NCBI RefSeq assembly: GCF_007097525.1
Contig: NZ_VKDD01000004.1
Span: 310,001-374,000, forward strand
Source of the DNA: Thalassomonas sp. M1454
Lineage (GTDB): Bacteria; Pseudomonadota; Gammaproteobacteria; Enterobacterales; Alteromonadaceae
Length of the DNA stretch: 64,000 nt
Direction of reading: 5' to 3'
Shown: piece by piece, positions 25,869-35,878 of the stretch
How positions within the stretch are numbered: the first letter of the stretch is position 1
Layout of the letters: every line of letters begins with the position of its first letter
Translations under genes and position numbers: made by a program
The notes under the pieces: model-generated
The model's input: only the letters and a program-made list of their open reading frames with translations
Told to the model about the DNA's origin: nothing
Database searches by the model: none

Positions 25869-27383
25869 ATGAAAAAACTACTTATAAAAGCACTACTATT
25901 TTGCTTTGTTTCTGCATCAACTCATGCCATAGCAGAAGATCATAGCCGTAACTTAGAAATAGATCACACCGTTGTGACTAAGCATAAAACTAAGGTAAAC
26001 GGCACAAAGTTTTCATACACTGCAACTGCAGGTACGCAACCGGTTTGGAATAGCAAAGACGAGGCCGTTGCCGCGTTACACTACACTTACTACACCCGTG
26101 ATGATGTCAAAGATAGAGCATCACGCCCGTTGCTAATTTCATTTAATGGCGGCCCAGGCTCTGCTTCTGTTTGGATGCATGTTGCCTATACTGGCCCGCG
26201 AGTTTTAAATGTTGATTCTGAAGGTTTTCCACTGCAGCCTTATGGTGTAAAGAGCAATGATTACTCGGTATTAGATGTGGCCGATATTGTTTTTGTTAAT
26301 CCGGTAAATACAGGTTATTCACGCGTACTGCCAAACAAAGAAGGCAAAATGCCAAGCAAAGAAGAGCAAAAGAAAATGTTCTTTGGCGTTAACGCAGATG
26401 TTAAGTATTTAGCAGAGTGGATTAATACGTTTGTTACCCGTAATAATCGCTGGCGTTCACCTAAGTTTTTAATTGGAGAAAGCTACGGAACAACACGAGT
26501 TTCTGGCTTAGCTTTAGAGCTTCAAGATCGCCAATGGATGTACTTAAATGGCGTAGTGCTAGTATCACCAACAGATATTGGTATTGAACGCAAAGGTCCG
26601 GTAAAAGCGGCCAACCGCTTACCTTACTTTGCCGCAGCGGCTTGGTACCATAAAGCGTTAGGCCCAGAACTACAGTCAAAAGACTTAGCAGAAATATTAC
26701 CAGAAATAGAGCAGTTCACCATTAATGAATACCTGCCAGCGCTTGCTATGGGCGGCTTTATTGCACCTGAGAAAAAACAAAAAATTGCCGAGCAAGTAGC
26801 TAAATATTCAGGCTTAGCGGTTGAACAAGTATTAAAGTCGAACCTTGATGTTGAAACTAGCTATTTTTGGAAAGAGTTATTACGTGAACGTGGTCAAACA
26901 ATTGGTCGCTTAGATTCTCGTTACTTAGGCATAGATAAGAAAGATGTTGGCAGTCGACCAGATTTCTCTGCAGAGTTATCTTCATGGTTGCACTCATTTA
27001 CTCCGGCAATCAATTACTACATGAGCCAAGAGTTAAATTATAAAACGGATATTAAATACAACATGTTTGGTAATGTTCATCCTTGGGACCGCACTAATGA
27101 TAGAACAGGTTACAACCTTGGTAAAGCCATGAACGAAAACCCTTACCTGAATGTGATGATACAAGCAGGCTACTTTGATGGTGCAACTAATTATTTTGAT
27201 GCTAAGTATACAATGTGGCAACTTGACCCAAGTTCTAAAATGAAAGAGCGCTTAAGTTTTAAAGGTTACCGAAGTGGTCATATGATGTATTTACGTAAAG
27301 AAGATTTAAAACTATCTAACGAAGATTTACGTCAGTTTATTAAAGCTAGTTTACCTGCGAAAGATCAACCGGCTAAATATTAA
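25869..27383 (+). CDS. Secreted S10 serine carboxypeptidase
   Basis: A 504-residue exported protein (signal peptide about 1-22, HAIA-E) of peptidase family S10. The oxyanion block FNGGPGSASVW is at 92-102, the nucleophile GESYGT has Ser205, the probable catalytic Asp437 is in AGYFDGATN and His471 in RSGHMMYL. S10 enzymes remove C-terminal residues from peptides. They are uncommon in bacteria compared with eukaryotes, but periplasmic forms occur in Alteromonadales and Xanthomonadales. It sits between yigB and uvrD, flanked by repeat copies, and has its own spacing (about 160 bp) from yigB, so it is probably a separate, inserted unit. Confidence 0.9.
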   Translation: MKKLLIKALLFCFVSASTHAIAEDHSRNLEIDHTVVTKHKTKVNGTKFSYTATAGTQPVWNSKDEAVAALHYTYYTRDDVKDRASRPLLISFNGGPGSASVWMHVAYTGPRVLNVDSEGFPLQPYGVKSNDYSVLDVADIVFVNPVNTGYSRVLPNKEGKMPSKEEQKKMFFGVNADVKYLAEWINTFVTRNNRWRSPKFLIGESYGTTRVSGLALELQDRQWMYLNGVVLVSPTDIGIERKGPVKAANRLPYFAAAAWYHKALGPELQSKDLAEILPEIEQFTINEYLPALAMGGFIAPEKKQKIAEQVAKYSGLAVEQVLKSNLDVETSYFWKELLRERGQTIGRLDSRYLGIDKKDVGSRPDFSAELSSWLHSFTPAINYYMSQELNYKTDIKYNMFGNVHPWDRTNDRTGYNLGKAMNENPYLNVMIQAGYFDGATNYFDAKYTMWQLDPSSKMKERLSFKGYRSGHMMYLRKEDLKLSNEDLRQFIKASLPAKDQPAKY

Positions 27384-27400
27384 TTATTAGCAAATAAACA

Positions 27401-27426
27401 AAATCAAGGGAGTCAGAACAGCTTGA
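27401..27426 (+). repeat. Dispersed repeat, copy B1 (diverged)
   Basis: AAATCAAGGGAGTCAGAA followed by CAGCTTGA: a forward unit differing from copy A at several positions. It pairs with B2 to form a long inverted repeat, 27401-27454, with a 2-bp centre. Confidence 0.75.
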
Positions 27427-27428
27427 AA

Positions 27429-27454
27429 TCAAGTTGATCTGACCCTCTTGATTT
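27429..27454 (-). repeat. Dispersed repeat, copy B2
   Basis: Reads on the minus strand exactly as copy A (26 of 26 bp). With B1 it could fold into a strong hairpin downstream of the S10 peptidase gene. Confidence 0.85.
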
Positions 27455-27464
27455 GAAACTTGTT

Positions 27465-27488
27465 TCAACTACTCTGACACCTTGATTT
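27465..27488 (-). repeat. Dispersed repeat, copy B3 (diverged)
   Basis: On the minus strand AAATCAAGGTGTCAGAGTA then GTTGA: a third, more divergent unit in the cluster, ending just before the uvrD LexA box. Confidence 0.65.
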
Positions 27489-27494
27489 ATTTTT

Positions 27495-27514
27495 AACTGT
27501 TGTTACATACAGTG
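27495..27514. promoter_or_regulatory. LexA (SOS) box of uvrD
   Basis: CTGT (27497-27500), eight bases, ACAG (27509-27512): a perfect match to the gammaproteobacterial LexA core CTGT-N8-ACAG. It lies 68 bp before the uvrD ATG, just upstream of a possible -10 (TATACT, 27529-27534), so bound LexA would cover the -35 region. E. coli uvrD is a known SOS gene. Confidence 0.8.
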
Positions 27515-27581
27515 TTGTGGTAACTTGTTATACTCTACAAAAATTAATACCAAGTTCACCTGCCAACTATAAGAAATTACT

Positions 27582-29753
27582 ATGGATGTATCTGAATTAC
27601 TCGACTCTTTAAACGATAAACAACGAGAAGCTGTAGCAGCTCCGGCGCAGAACATGTTAGTTCTTGCTGGTGCCGGTAGTGGTAAAACTCGAGTGTTAGT
27701 GCATCGTATTGCTTGGCTTGCACAAGTAGAGCAAATATCTCCGCATAGTATCTTAGCGGTAACGTTTACCAATAAAGCCGCAAAAGAAATGCGTGGTAGG
27801 GTTGAAGAGGCTATTGGCGGCAATACTCATGGTATGTGGATTGGTACCTTCCATGGGTTAGCGCATCGATTATTGCGTATGCACTTTCAAGAAGCGAACT
27901 TACCACAAGAATTTCAGGTGTTAGACTCTGACGATCAATTACGCCTTTTAAAACGCATTGTTAAAACACTGCAACTTGATGAGAAAAAATGGCCAGCAAA
28001 ACAGGCAATGTACTACATCAATGGTAAGAAAGATGAAGGCTTACGCCCGCAGCATATTGATACTCAGTTTGACCAAACCGAACAAACCTTTGTTAAAATT
28101 TATCAAACTTACCAAGATGCTTGTGACCGTGCCGGTTTAGTTGATTTTGCCGAGTTATTACTTCGCGCTCATGAACTTTGGTTAAATAATCCTGTACTAC
28201 TTGAGCACTATCAACGTAGATTCAGCCGTATTCTAGTGGACGAATTCCAAGATACTAACGCTATTCAATATGCGTGGTTGAGTATTCTTGGCAAAAAACA
28301 TGGCAATGTGATGATTGTTGGTGATGACGATCAATCTATCTACGGCTGGCGCGGCGCTAAGATTGAAAATATCCAACGTTTCGTTAAGGATTTTGATGCC
28401 GAGACTATCAGACTCGAACAAAACTATCGCTCAACCGGTAACATACTTAATTCTGCCAATGCGTTAATTGATAATAACAGTAATCGTTTAGGTAAAGATT
28501 TATGGACCGATGATAAAGATGGAGAAAAAATCTCTCTTTATACTGCCTTTAATGAAATCGATGAGGCGCGCTTTATTTCGGGTCGCATTAAGCAATGGTT
28601 AGATGATGGCAATAGTTTAGATGATGTAGCCTTGTTATATCGCAGCAATGCACAATCGCGTTTACTTGAAGAAGCCTTATTACAAGCAAACTTACCTTAT
28701 CGTATTTATGGTGGCTTACGTTTCTTCGAACGCCAAGAAATTAAAGATGCCTTGGGTTATTTAAGAATTATAAATAACCGTAATGATGATGCTGCATTTG
28801 AGCGTATTATTAATACGCCAGCGCGCGGAATTGGCAACCAAAGTTTAGCTAATGTGCGAGATTGCGCACGTAGCCAAGGCTCTACTATGTGGGATGCTTG
28901 TATCCATCTTATCAATAATAATGAGTTAACTGGCAGAAGCGCTAAAACTATCAAGGCATTTGTCGACTTAATTGTTCAGCTTGAAGATGACACAGCTAAT
29001 TTAAACTTAGATGAGCAAGCAAATCATGTGATCCAACATAGTGGCTTAAAAGCCATGTATCAAGCTGAGAAAGGTGAACGTGCTGCAGCTCGAATTGAAA
29101 ACTTAAACGAGCTTGTTAATGCTTGTTCTACTTATGAAGTTGACCCTGAAGTTGCTGATGAGTTAACGCCGTTAACTGCCTTTTTAACACACGCATCATT
29201 AGAAGCTGGTGAGTCACAAGCCGATGAATACGAAGCGGCAGTGCAATTAATGACGCTGCACTCGGCAAAAGGTTTAGAATTTCCATTAGTGTTTATTGTT
29301 GGTATGGAAGAGGGCATGTTTCCGTCACAACAATCGGCTGAAGATATTGTGCGCTTAGAAGAAGAACGTAGATTATGCTACGTGGGCATGACCCGAGCAA
29401 TGCAAAAACTGTATTTAACTCATGCAGAATCTCGCCGCCTTTATGGCCAAGAAAAATACCATCGACAAAGTCGTTTCTTAAAAGAAATACCTGACAAATT
29501 CGTTGATGAAGTACGCATGAAAAACCAAGCCGTGAAGCCAAAAACTACTGGCCGCTTTAGCAATACTATTACCATGGAAACTTTTGAAAATACCGGTTTC
29601 AAACTTGGCCAAAGAGTACGACATACAAAATTTGGTGATGGCACCGTATTAAATTTTGAAGGTACAGGGGCGCAAAGCCGGGTGCAAGTTAACTTTGAAA
29701 GTGCTGGTAGTAAGTGGTTAGTTGTTGCCTATGCGCGGTTAGAGGCAATTTAA
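27582..29753 (+). CDS. uvrD: DNA helicase II
   Basis: UvrD is the SF1A 3'-5' helicase that unwinds DNA in nucleotide-excision and mismatch repair. The 723-residue protein is full length. Motif I is VLAGAGSGKTRVL (about 25-37); then come TFTNKAAKEMR, DEFQDTN (motif II), GDDDQSIYGWRGA, LEQNYRS, MTLHSAKGLEFP and VGMTRAMQKLYL. The C-terminal Tudor-like segment (GQRVRHTKFGDGTVLNFEG) contacts RNA polymerase in E. coli. A LexA box precedes it and a terminator follows. Confidence 0.97.
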   Translation: MDVSELLDSLNDKQREAVAAPAQNMLVLAGAGSGKTRVLVHRIAWLAQVEQISPHSILAVTFTNKAAKEMRGRVEEAIGGNTHGMWIGTFHGLAHRLLRMHFQEANLPQEFQVLDSDDQLRLLKRIVKTLQLDEKKWPAKQAMYYINGKKDEGLRPQHIDTQFDQTEQTFVKIYQTYQDACDRAGLVDFAELLLRAHELWLNNPVLLEHYQRRFSRILVDEFQDTNAIQYAWLSILGKKHGNVMIVGDDDQSIYGWRGAKIENIQRFVKDFDAETIRLEQNYRSTGNILNSANALIDNNSNRLGKDLWTDDKDGEKISLYTAFNEIDEARFISGRIKQWLDDGNSLDDVALLYRSNAQSRLLEEALLQANLPYRIYGGLRFFERQEIKDALGYLRIINNRNDDAAFERIINTPARGIGNQSLANVRDCARSQGSTMWDACIHLINNNELTGRSAKTIKAFVDLIVQLEDDTANLNLDEQANHVIQHSGLKAMYQAEKGERAAARIENLNELVNACSTYEVDPEVADELTPLTAFLTHASLEAGESQADEYEAAVQLMTLHSAKGLEFPLVFIVGMEEGMFPSQQSAEDIVRLEEERRLCYVGMTRAMQKLYLTHAESRRLYGQEKYHRQSRFLKEIPDKFVDEVRMKNQAVKPKTTGRFSNTITMETFENTGFKLGQRVRHTKFGDGTVLNFEGTGAQSRVQVNFESAGSKWLVVAYARLEAI

Positions 29754-29770
29754 GATTTATTTTATCAAAA

Positions 29771-29798
29771 GAGGCCGATAGATAGGCCTCTTTTTTTT
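29771..29798 (+). terminator. Rho-independent terminator of uvrD
   Basis: GAGGCC (29771-29776) pairs with GGCCTC (29785-29790), extended by A-T pairs on the outside, then eight T. Confidence 0.9.
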
Positions 29799-29932
29799 GT
29801 TCAACAATATGTGAATAAACACTTGATTTATTAACTAAATATTAACATTATTGGTGAGCATAAAAAGCGCAATAGCTTCGACTTTGTAGGTATTGTTCTT
29901 TTAGGACTAAAATAACCAAGTAGGGACACAAA

Positions 29933-31021
29933 ATGGAAAATACACAAGAACAAACTTCAGAGCTAAATCTAGCTCAAGAAAACGCGCCAATAAATACTCA
30001 CCCGGTCGATTTAAAATTTCATGGTAAAACAGGGGAGTTTTTTGGTATTTGGATCGTTAATATCTTACTTAGTATTGTAACTTTAGGCATTTATTCAGCC
30101 TGGGCAAAGGTTAGAACTAATCGCTATTTTTACGGTAATACCGAGCTTGACCAACATAGCTTTTCTTACTTAGCTACACCATTACAAATATTGAAAGGAA
30201 GAATTATCGCGGTGATTTTATTTGGTGGTTATTTCATCATCAATATGATTTCACCACTTGCGGGCTTAGGTGTAATGGCAGTCTTGTTATTTGCATCTCC
30301 TTGGCTCATTTGTGCAAGTTTACGCTTTAAAATGCGTATGACCAGTTACCGCAATGTTCGTTTTAACTTTACTGGTACTTATGGTGACGCATTTATTAAC
30401 TTTATTCTGTTACCAATAGCCAGTGCATTTACTTTATATTTATTAATGCCATATGCATTAAAACGTATGGACAAGTTCATTGTTGATAATACTTATTATG
30501 GCGATCGTCAATTTCAATCTAATTTATCGGCGGGAATTTATTACAAGGTCTGTTTAATTGCTTTGGTGATGATTTTTGCTCTTATGGCAATTATATTTGC
30601 CGTAGTTGGTTCTGCTGCAGTACAAGCTCAAGCAGATCCTGGCGCCGGCTTCAGTATGATGACCTTAGTTATGTTTGCTCTATATTTGATTGGTTTTAGC
30701 TTAATCCAAGCTTTTTACCAAGCACATATCCGTAACCATATTTTTGCTGAAACAAATCTTGAAGATTTAGCTACTTTTAAATCTGAATTTAGTTTCACTA
30801 GTTTAGCCTTTTTACAAGTGACCAATATGTTAGCGTTATTATGTACTCTTGGGCTTGCTTATCCTTGGGTTAAGATACGCTTAGCAGAATATGCCGTAGC
30901 TCGAACAGGTGTAAACCTAGCTGAAAATAAAGAAGAAATAGTTGATGTTGCTGGCGAGAAACAATCTGCACTATCTGAAGAAGTTGCCGATGTTTTCGAT
31001 ATTGATGTTGCGCTAGGTTAA
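29933..31021 (+). CDS. yjgN: DUF898 (YjgN-like) multi-span membrane protein
   Basis: A 362-residue inner-membrane protein of the DUF898 family, with about eight hydrophobic helices. Conserved signatures are LKFHGKTGEFFGIWIVNILLSIVTLGIYSAWAKVRTNRYFYGNT near the start and the repeated LGLAYPWVKIRLAEYAV near the end. The soluble ends are acidic. Function of the family is unknown. Its stop codon shares one base with the start of the M48 peptidase gene (TAATG), so the two are translationally coupled. Confidence 0.9.
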   Translation: MENTQEQTSELNLAQENAPINTHPVDLKFHGKTGEFFGIWIVNILLSIVTLGIYSAWAKVRTNRYFYGNTELDQHSFSYLATPLQILKGRIIAVILFGGYFIINMISPLAGLGVMAVLLFASPWLICASLRFKMRMTSYRNVRFNFTGTYGDAFINFILLPIASAFTLYLLMPYALKRMDKFIVDNTYYGDRQFQSNLSAGIYYKVCLIALVMIFALMAIIFAVVGSAAVQAQADPGAGFSMMTLVMFALYLIGFSLIQAFYQAHIRNHIFAETNLEDLATFKSEFSFTSLAFLQVTNMLALLCTLGLAYPWVKIRLAEYAVARTGVNLAENKEEIVDVAGEKQSALSEEVADVFDIDVALG

Positions 31022-32055
31022 TGGCTAAATTTGCAACATTATACTTGGCGGGTCATTCAAAAACTCGTCAAGTAAAAGCCACTTTTGAGCAAGGAATGCT
31101 TAGCGTTTTTTGTGCCAATGATGGCGAACAAATCTTAACTGAGGATATTAGTTTATGTCAGGTCGACTCAGCGTTAGGTAACTTGCCAGGGGAAATAAAA
31201 CTTCCTCAAGGTGAGCTACTTGTGTTTCCGGTCGGTAGTGAAGTGATGGATGATGTTCGTAAAAGTCAAACTAAAGCACCACTTTACTTAAATTTTTTAG
31301 AGCAAAATAAACTGTTCTGGTTAATTGCATTAATACTTGTACCGATAAGTTTTTATGGTTTGGTGCAATATGTTATTCCAAGTTTAGCAATGAGTTTTGC
31401 TAAACAAATACCGTATACGATTAAAGCTGATATCGATGAGCAAGTACTAGTGGTATATGACAAAGCCATGCTTGATGAAACTGAAATTGGTGAGACTACG
31501 CAACAACAAATCCAAGTACTATGGCAAGATTTACTAGAGGATATTTATCTAGATAAGCAGCAATTTACTTTGTTATTTAGAAAAAGTGATGCTCTAAAAG
31601 CTAATGCATTTGCTTTACCAGGTGGCACTATTGTTGTTACTGATGAATTAGTGAATTTATTAGTGAGTAAACCTGATGCTTTAGAAGCTATTTTATTACA
31701 TGAAATAGCACATGTTGAGTTAAACCATAGTATGCGAGTGATGGCTGAGTCATTAGGAACAACACTTTTAATGACCTATTTCTTTGGCGATTTAGATGGT
31801 TTAGTGGAAGTGTTTTCTGGTATGTCCGTCACACTTTTACAAAATAACTACTCGAGAGATCTTGAGGCCAATGCCGATGCTTATGCCTTTAAAAAACTCA
31901 AACAACTAAACAAGTCACCTTTAGCATTTGCCAAAGCAATGACCTTACTTTCAGAGCAAACTAAAGATGACAAATATGATAGTTTATTAAAGTATTTCAG
32001 TACTCACCCAAGTACAAAATCACGTATTGAAAAAGCTGAGTCATCAGCTCATTAG
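31021..32055 (+). CDS. Membrane-bound M48 metallopeptidase
   Basis: A 344-residue M48 (Oma1/HtpX-type) zinc peptidase. An N-terminal beta-rich domain (1-90) is followed by one membrane helix (FWLIALILVPISFYGLV, about 99-115) and a catalytic domain with HEIAH (227-231) and the third-ligand region EANADAYAF. AFALPGGTIVVTDELV is the usual lead-in strand. Coupled to the DUF898 gene: this pairing suggests the peptidase processes or guards that membrane protein or works with it in membrane quality control (inference). Confidence 0.92.
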   Translation: MAKFATLYLAGHSKTRQVKATFEQGMLSVFCANDGEQILTEDISLCQVDSALGNLPGEIKLPQGELLVFPVGSEVMDDVRKSQTKAPLYLNFLEQNKLFWLIALILVPISFYGLVQYVIPSLAMSFAKQIPYTIKADIDEQVLVVYDKAMLDETEIGETTQQQIQVLWQDLLEDIYLDKQQFTLLFRKSDALKANAFALPGGTIVVTDELVNLLVSKPDALEAILLHEIAHVELNHSMRVMAESLGTTLLMTYFFGDLDGLVEVFSGMSVTLLQNNYSRDLEANADAYAFKKLKQLNKSPLAFAKAMTLLSEQTKDDKYDSLLKYFSTHPSTKSRIEKAESSAH

Positions 32056-32064
32056 CAAAGCGAT

Positions 32065-32088
32065 AAGGCTTCTTTAGGAGCCTTTTTT
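32065..32088 (+). terminator. Terminator after the DUF898-M48 pair
   Basis: AAGGCT (32065-32070) pairs with AGCCTT (32079-32084), then a T run to 32088. It overlaps the end of the convergent rarD gene (stop at 32074). Confidence 0.8.
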
Positions 32089-32970
32089 GTTTTTGAATTG
32101 CCTAAAAGAATCTAAACTAAATACAATTAATGCCGTCCAAATACATGCAAAAGTAAGCATTTTCTCAAACGCTAAAGTTTCACCGTATAGCAAGATTGCC
32201 ACGATGAACATGATGCTTGGGCCTATGTATTGAAAAAAGCCTAGTGTGGATAAAGCTAATCGTTTTGCCGCGCCAGTGAAAAACAATAACGGTGCTGTGG
32301 TAACTAATCCGGCGGCAATTAATGTTAAATTCAATGATGTTTGGTTGCTAAGCATATTGCTGGTAGTGCTATCTAAAAAGAAATACCAATACGCTAAACC
32401 AATAGGTAACATCCAAGCTGACTCTATTAATAAACCTGGAACAGATTCAACGGGTACCTTTTTACGCATCAGTCCATAAATACCGAAAGTAGCAGCTAAA
32501 GAAAGCCCTATATAAGGAATAGTTCCTAAGCTAATAACTTGGATTAGCACGCCAACTAAAGCTAACAGTACGGCAATTACTTGCCATTTTCGCAAGCGCT
32601 CAGCAAAAAATATCATTCCTAAAACGACATTAAATAGTGGGTTAATAAAATAGCCTAAACTTGCTTCTAATATGTGATTGTTGTTAACAGCCCAAATAAA
32701 AATTAACCAGTTTGCCGCTAAAATAATGGAAGTAGCCAATAGCCAAAGTAAGGTTTTGGGGTGATTAATAATTTGCTGAACTTTACGCCAGTTACCCATG
32801 GCAATAACCACGACGAACAAAAGAGCAAAAGACCATACAATACGATGAATAAGTATTTCGGGCGCTGATACATCGGCAAGTAACTTAAAATAGATAGGTG
32901 CAATGCCCCAGAGAAAATATGCACAGACTGCATTTATTGCGCCTTTTTTGGTTTCAGATTGAGAATTCAT
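32074..32970 (-). CDS. rarD: EamA-family transporter RarD
   Basis: A 298-residue ten-helix transporter. RarD hallmarks are GAINAVCAYFLWGIAPIYFKLL, EILIHRIVWSF, LLATSIILAANWLIFIWAVNNNHILEASLGYFINPL and FFQYIGPSIMF. The E. coli gene was named for a chloramphenicol-sensitivity phenotype; its substrate is unknown. The frame extends 30 codons further to 33060, but AGGA lies correctly before ATG 32970, which also matches family N-termini. Confidence 0.92.
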   Translation of the reverse strand: MNSQSETKKGAINAVCAYFLWGIAPIYFKLLADVSAPEILIHRIVWSFALLFVVVIAMGNWRKVQQIINHPKTLLWLLATSIILAANWLIFIWAVNNNHILEASLGYFINPLFNVVLGMIFFAERLRKWQVIAVLLALVGVLIQVISLGTIPYIGLSLAATFGIYGLMRKKVPVESVPGLLIESAWMLPIGLAYWYFFLDSTTSNMLSNQTSLNLTLIAAGLVTTAPLLFFTGAAKRLALSTLGFFQYIGPSIMFIVAILLYGETLAFEKMLTFACIWTALIVFSLDSFRQFKNKKGS

Positions 32971-33139
32971 ATTGTCCTGAAAATTAATGTTACGGCCTAG
33001 ATTAAGTGCGAGGAGTGTAGCACATGGTGTTGATATTTCGTAAAACATAAATAATCTCACGGATTATTTAATATTTAGGCTATCGATTATCTAGCTTAGC
33101 CGTTAAAATAGGCGCAACTTTCTCCATGATTATATCGCT

Positions 33140-34951
33140 TTGAGCCAATTAACTGACAGTCCAAATAGCCCTCCAGATTTACTGCACTCGTTAAACCATC
33201 ATTTTGGGTATCAGAGCTTTCGCAGTGGTCAGCAACAAGTTATTGAAAACTTAATGCAAGGTCGTGATTGTTTAGTATTAATGCCTACCGGTGGTGGTAA
33301 GTCACTATGTTATCAATTACCCGCTACATTGATGGGTGGCTTAACCATTGTGGTATCGCCTTTGATCGCATTAATGAAAGATCAGGTTGATGGCTTAATT
33401 AGGCAAGGTATAAGCGCAGCTTATATTAATTCTAGTTTAGATGGACAAACCATAAACCAAACAATGCAGCGTATTGCTCGCGGTGAAGTAACCATTTTAT
33501 ACGTTGCTCCAGAGCGTTTGCTCAGCCATTATTTTTTAGAAAGCTTGTCACAATTACATATAAGTTTTTTTGCTATAGATGAAGCCCATTGTATTTCATC
33601 TTGGGGTCATGACTTTAGGCCTTCTTATACTCAGCTTGGTCGTTTGAAAGAGTACTTCCCTTATACGCCAATGATTGCCTTAACAGCAACCGCGGATGTA
33701 ACTACGCGTAAAGATATATTGCAGCAGTTGAAGTTAAACAATCCTTATGTTTTGTTAGATAGCTTCGATCGTCCTAATATCCGTTATACCTTAACGGATA
33801 AATACAATGGTGAGTCGCAATTACTCGAATATCTAAAACAGTTTGGTGATGAAAGTGGCATTATTTATTGTAATAGCCGCTGGCAAGTAGATAAGTTAAG
33901 TGGTTTTCTTGCATCAAAAGGGTTTAACTGTGCCGCTTACCATGCGGGCATGGAAACCGAAATACGCAATATAGTACAAAATGGTTTTACTAAAGATAAT
34001 ATTCGAATTGTTGTTGCTACCGTTGCTTTTGGTTTAGGTATTAATAAGCCTAATGTACGTTTTGTGGTGCATTACGATATGCCCAGAACGTTAGAGTCGT
34101 ATTACCAAGAAACTGGCCGTGCTGGTCGAGATGGCTTAAAAGCCGAGGCGCTATTTTTATACGATAGCCAAGACATAGAGCGCATAAAAAAACGCATTAG
34201 TGATAACGATAATGAACAACGAGTTAATGTTGAGCTACAACGATTTGCCGCTATGTCTGGCTTTGCTGAAGCGCAAACATGTCGCAGGCAGGTATTATTA
34301 AATTATTTTGCTGAATATACACAAAGCGGGTGCGGTAACTGTGATATCTGCCTTGACCCGCCAAGTAGGTACGATGCAACAGTTGATGCGCAAAAGGTTC
34401 TGTCGTGTGTTTTTCGAATAAAACAAAGCGGTGATATTCACCATGTAATTGATGTTTTATGTGGCCGAGAAACGGATAAAATTAAACAGCAAGAGCACGA
34501 TAAAGTAAGTACTTATGGTATTGGTAAAGACCAAAACCGTGGCTATTGGTTTTCGGTAATAAGGCAGTTAATCCACCTTGGGTTTTTACAGCAAGATATC
34601 GAACAGCAATCGGCTTTATGCTTAACTAATGCATCGAAAGCAGCTTTAAAAGGTGAAGAGCCTTTATTGATGGCTCGCCCTCGTTTACAAAGCAAAGGCT
34701 ATTGGCAGCAAAACACTGTGGCATCAAGTTACGATAAACCGCTATTTAAACAGCTTAGAGTGTTACGTAAAACCATTGCTGATGTTGAAGACATTGCACC
34801 ATTTATTGTATTTAATGATGCGACCTTAATTGAAATGGCGCGCAGAAAGCCGCAGAACTCTACGGAATTTTTAAATATATCAGGCGTTGGAGATACTAAA
34901 CTTGCTCGTTATGGCAAGCCATTTATGGATTTGATCAAAGAGCACCTTTAA
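33140..34951 (+). CDS. recQ: ATP-dependent DNA helicase RecQ
   Basis: RecQ is a 3'-5' helicase of the RecF recombination pathway. The 603-residue protein has [10 protein letters not shown] (about 50-59), [48 protein letters not shown] and the [10 protein letters not shown] motif VI. The zinc-binding region (CRRQ, then CGNCDIC), winged helix and a C-terminal HRDC domain follow. The only plausible start near the conserved [11 protein letters not shown] is TTG 33140; no good Shine-Dalgarno is seen, so expression may be low. Convergent with rlmJ, 24 bp apart. Confidence 0.95.
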   Translation: MSQLTDSPNSPPDLLHSLNHHFGYQSFRSGQQQVIENLMQGRDCLVLMPTGGGKSLCYQLPATLMGGLTIVVSPLIALMKDQVDGLIRQGISAAYINSSLDGQTINQTMQRIARGEVTILYVAPERLLSHYFLESLSQLHISFFAIDEAHCISSWGHDFRPSYTQLGRLKEYFPYTPMIALTATADVTTRKDILQQLKLNNPYVLLDSFDRPNIRYTLTDKYNGESQLLEYLKQFGDESGIIYCNSRWQVDKLSGFLASKGFNCAAYHAGMETEIRNIVQNGFTKDNIRIVVATVAFGLGINKPNVRFVVHYDMPRTLESYYQETGRAGRDGLKAEALFLYDSQDIERIKKRISDNDNEQRVNVELQRFAAMSGFAEAQTCRRQVLLNYFAEYTQSGCGNCDICLDPPSRYDATVDAQKVLSCVFRIKQSGDIHHVIDVLCGRETDKIKQQEHDKVSTYGIGKDQNRGYWFSVIRQLIHLGFLQQDIEQQSALCLTNASKAALKGEEPLLMARPRLQSKGYWQQNTVASSYDKPLFKQLRVLRKTIADVEDIAPFIVFNDATLIEMARRKPQNSTEFLNISGVGDTKLARYGKPFMDLIKEHL

Positions 34952-34975
34952 TAAAATAGGTATGAGTTGGAGAGT

Positions 34976-35812
34976 TTATTCTGCAACTAACACATCACAC
35001 TTAAAAAATGCACCGTTACCATCATCTACGGCATTAACCAGCTTAGGCAATAAATCCTGCATTTTTTTCTTTAAGGTCCACGGTGGATTAATTACTATCA
35101 TGCCTGATGATGTCATACCGCGTTCATCTGTATCAGCAGATAAACCTAATTCAAAGCGTTGGATATCTTTAATGCCACTTTTAATAAAGCTATTTTCAAG
35201 TTTATCAATGCGCACTCTATCAACTACTGGATACCAAATAGCGTAAGTCCCGGTTGGAAACTTTTTGTGGGCTTTAGCAACTGTTCTAAATACCTTATCG
35301 TAATCGGTTTTGATTTCATAAGGAGGATCAATTAACACAAATGCTCGGCGTGAAATTGGTGGCACAATCGAGAGTAAACCAGCAAAGCCATCTTCTTGTT
35401 TTACTTTTACGCGACGCGATTGACGAATATTTTCATTGAGCAATTCAAAATCGGTTGGGTGTAATTCAAATAACCAGGCTTTGTCTTCATCACGTAAAAA
35501 GTGCTGAGCAATAACTGGTGAGCCGGGATAAAAGTCTAGTTTATTTGCCTCGTTATGTACTTCGATAGCTCGAAAGTATTCTCTTAGCTCAGGAAATTTA
35601 TCAGCGGATAGTTTCGCTATACCATTTAAATACTCACCAACTTTTTGAGAATGCTCAGAGTTTAAATTAAATAAGCCAGCTCCAGAGTGAGTATCAATGT
35701 AATCAAATACTTTATCTTTTTGTCCCATATAATCGAGAATTTCAACCTGTACAATATGTTTAAGTACATCGGCAAAATTACCGGCATGGAATGAGTGGCG
35801 GTAGCTGAGCAT
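34976..35812 (-). CDS. rlmJ: 23S rRNA (adenine-2030-N6) methyltransferase
   Basis: RlmJ methylates A2030 of 23S rRNA. The 278-residue protein starts MLSYRHSFHAGNFADVLKHIV, the conserved family opening. The methyltransferase landmarks DTHSGAGLF, YPGSP, ELHPTDFELL and the catalytic FVLIDPPYE (DPPY) are all present. It stands alone between recQ (convergent) and ubiA. Confidence 0.96.
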   Translation of the reverse strand: MLSYRHSFHAGNFADVLKHIVQVEILDYMGQKDKVFDYIDTHSGAGLFNLNSEHSQKVGEYLNGIAKLSADKFPELREYFRAIEVHNEANKLDFYPGSPVIAQHFLRDEDKAWLFELHPTDFELLNENIRQSRRVKVKQEDGFAGLLSIVPPISRRAFVLIDPPYEIKTDYDKVFRTVAKAHKKFPTGTYAIWYPVVDRVRIDKLENSFIKSGIKDIQRFELGLSADTDERGMTSSGMIVINPPWTLKKKMQDLLPKLVNAVDDGNGAFFKCDVLVAE

Positions 35813-35878
35813 AAATTTTCCTAATGGGTTAAGTTATAGAAATTTAATTAACTTAAATGGCTATTAAAGTCTGTTGGT

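Noticed and set aside
25710-27488. CRISPR array
   Set aside because: The repeats occur in both orientations, with irregular spacing and gene-length intervals, and no cas genes are present.
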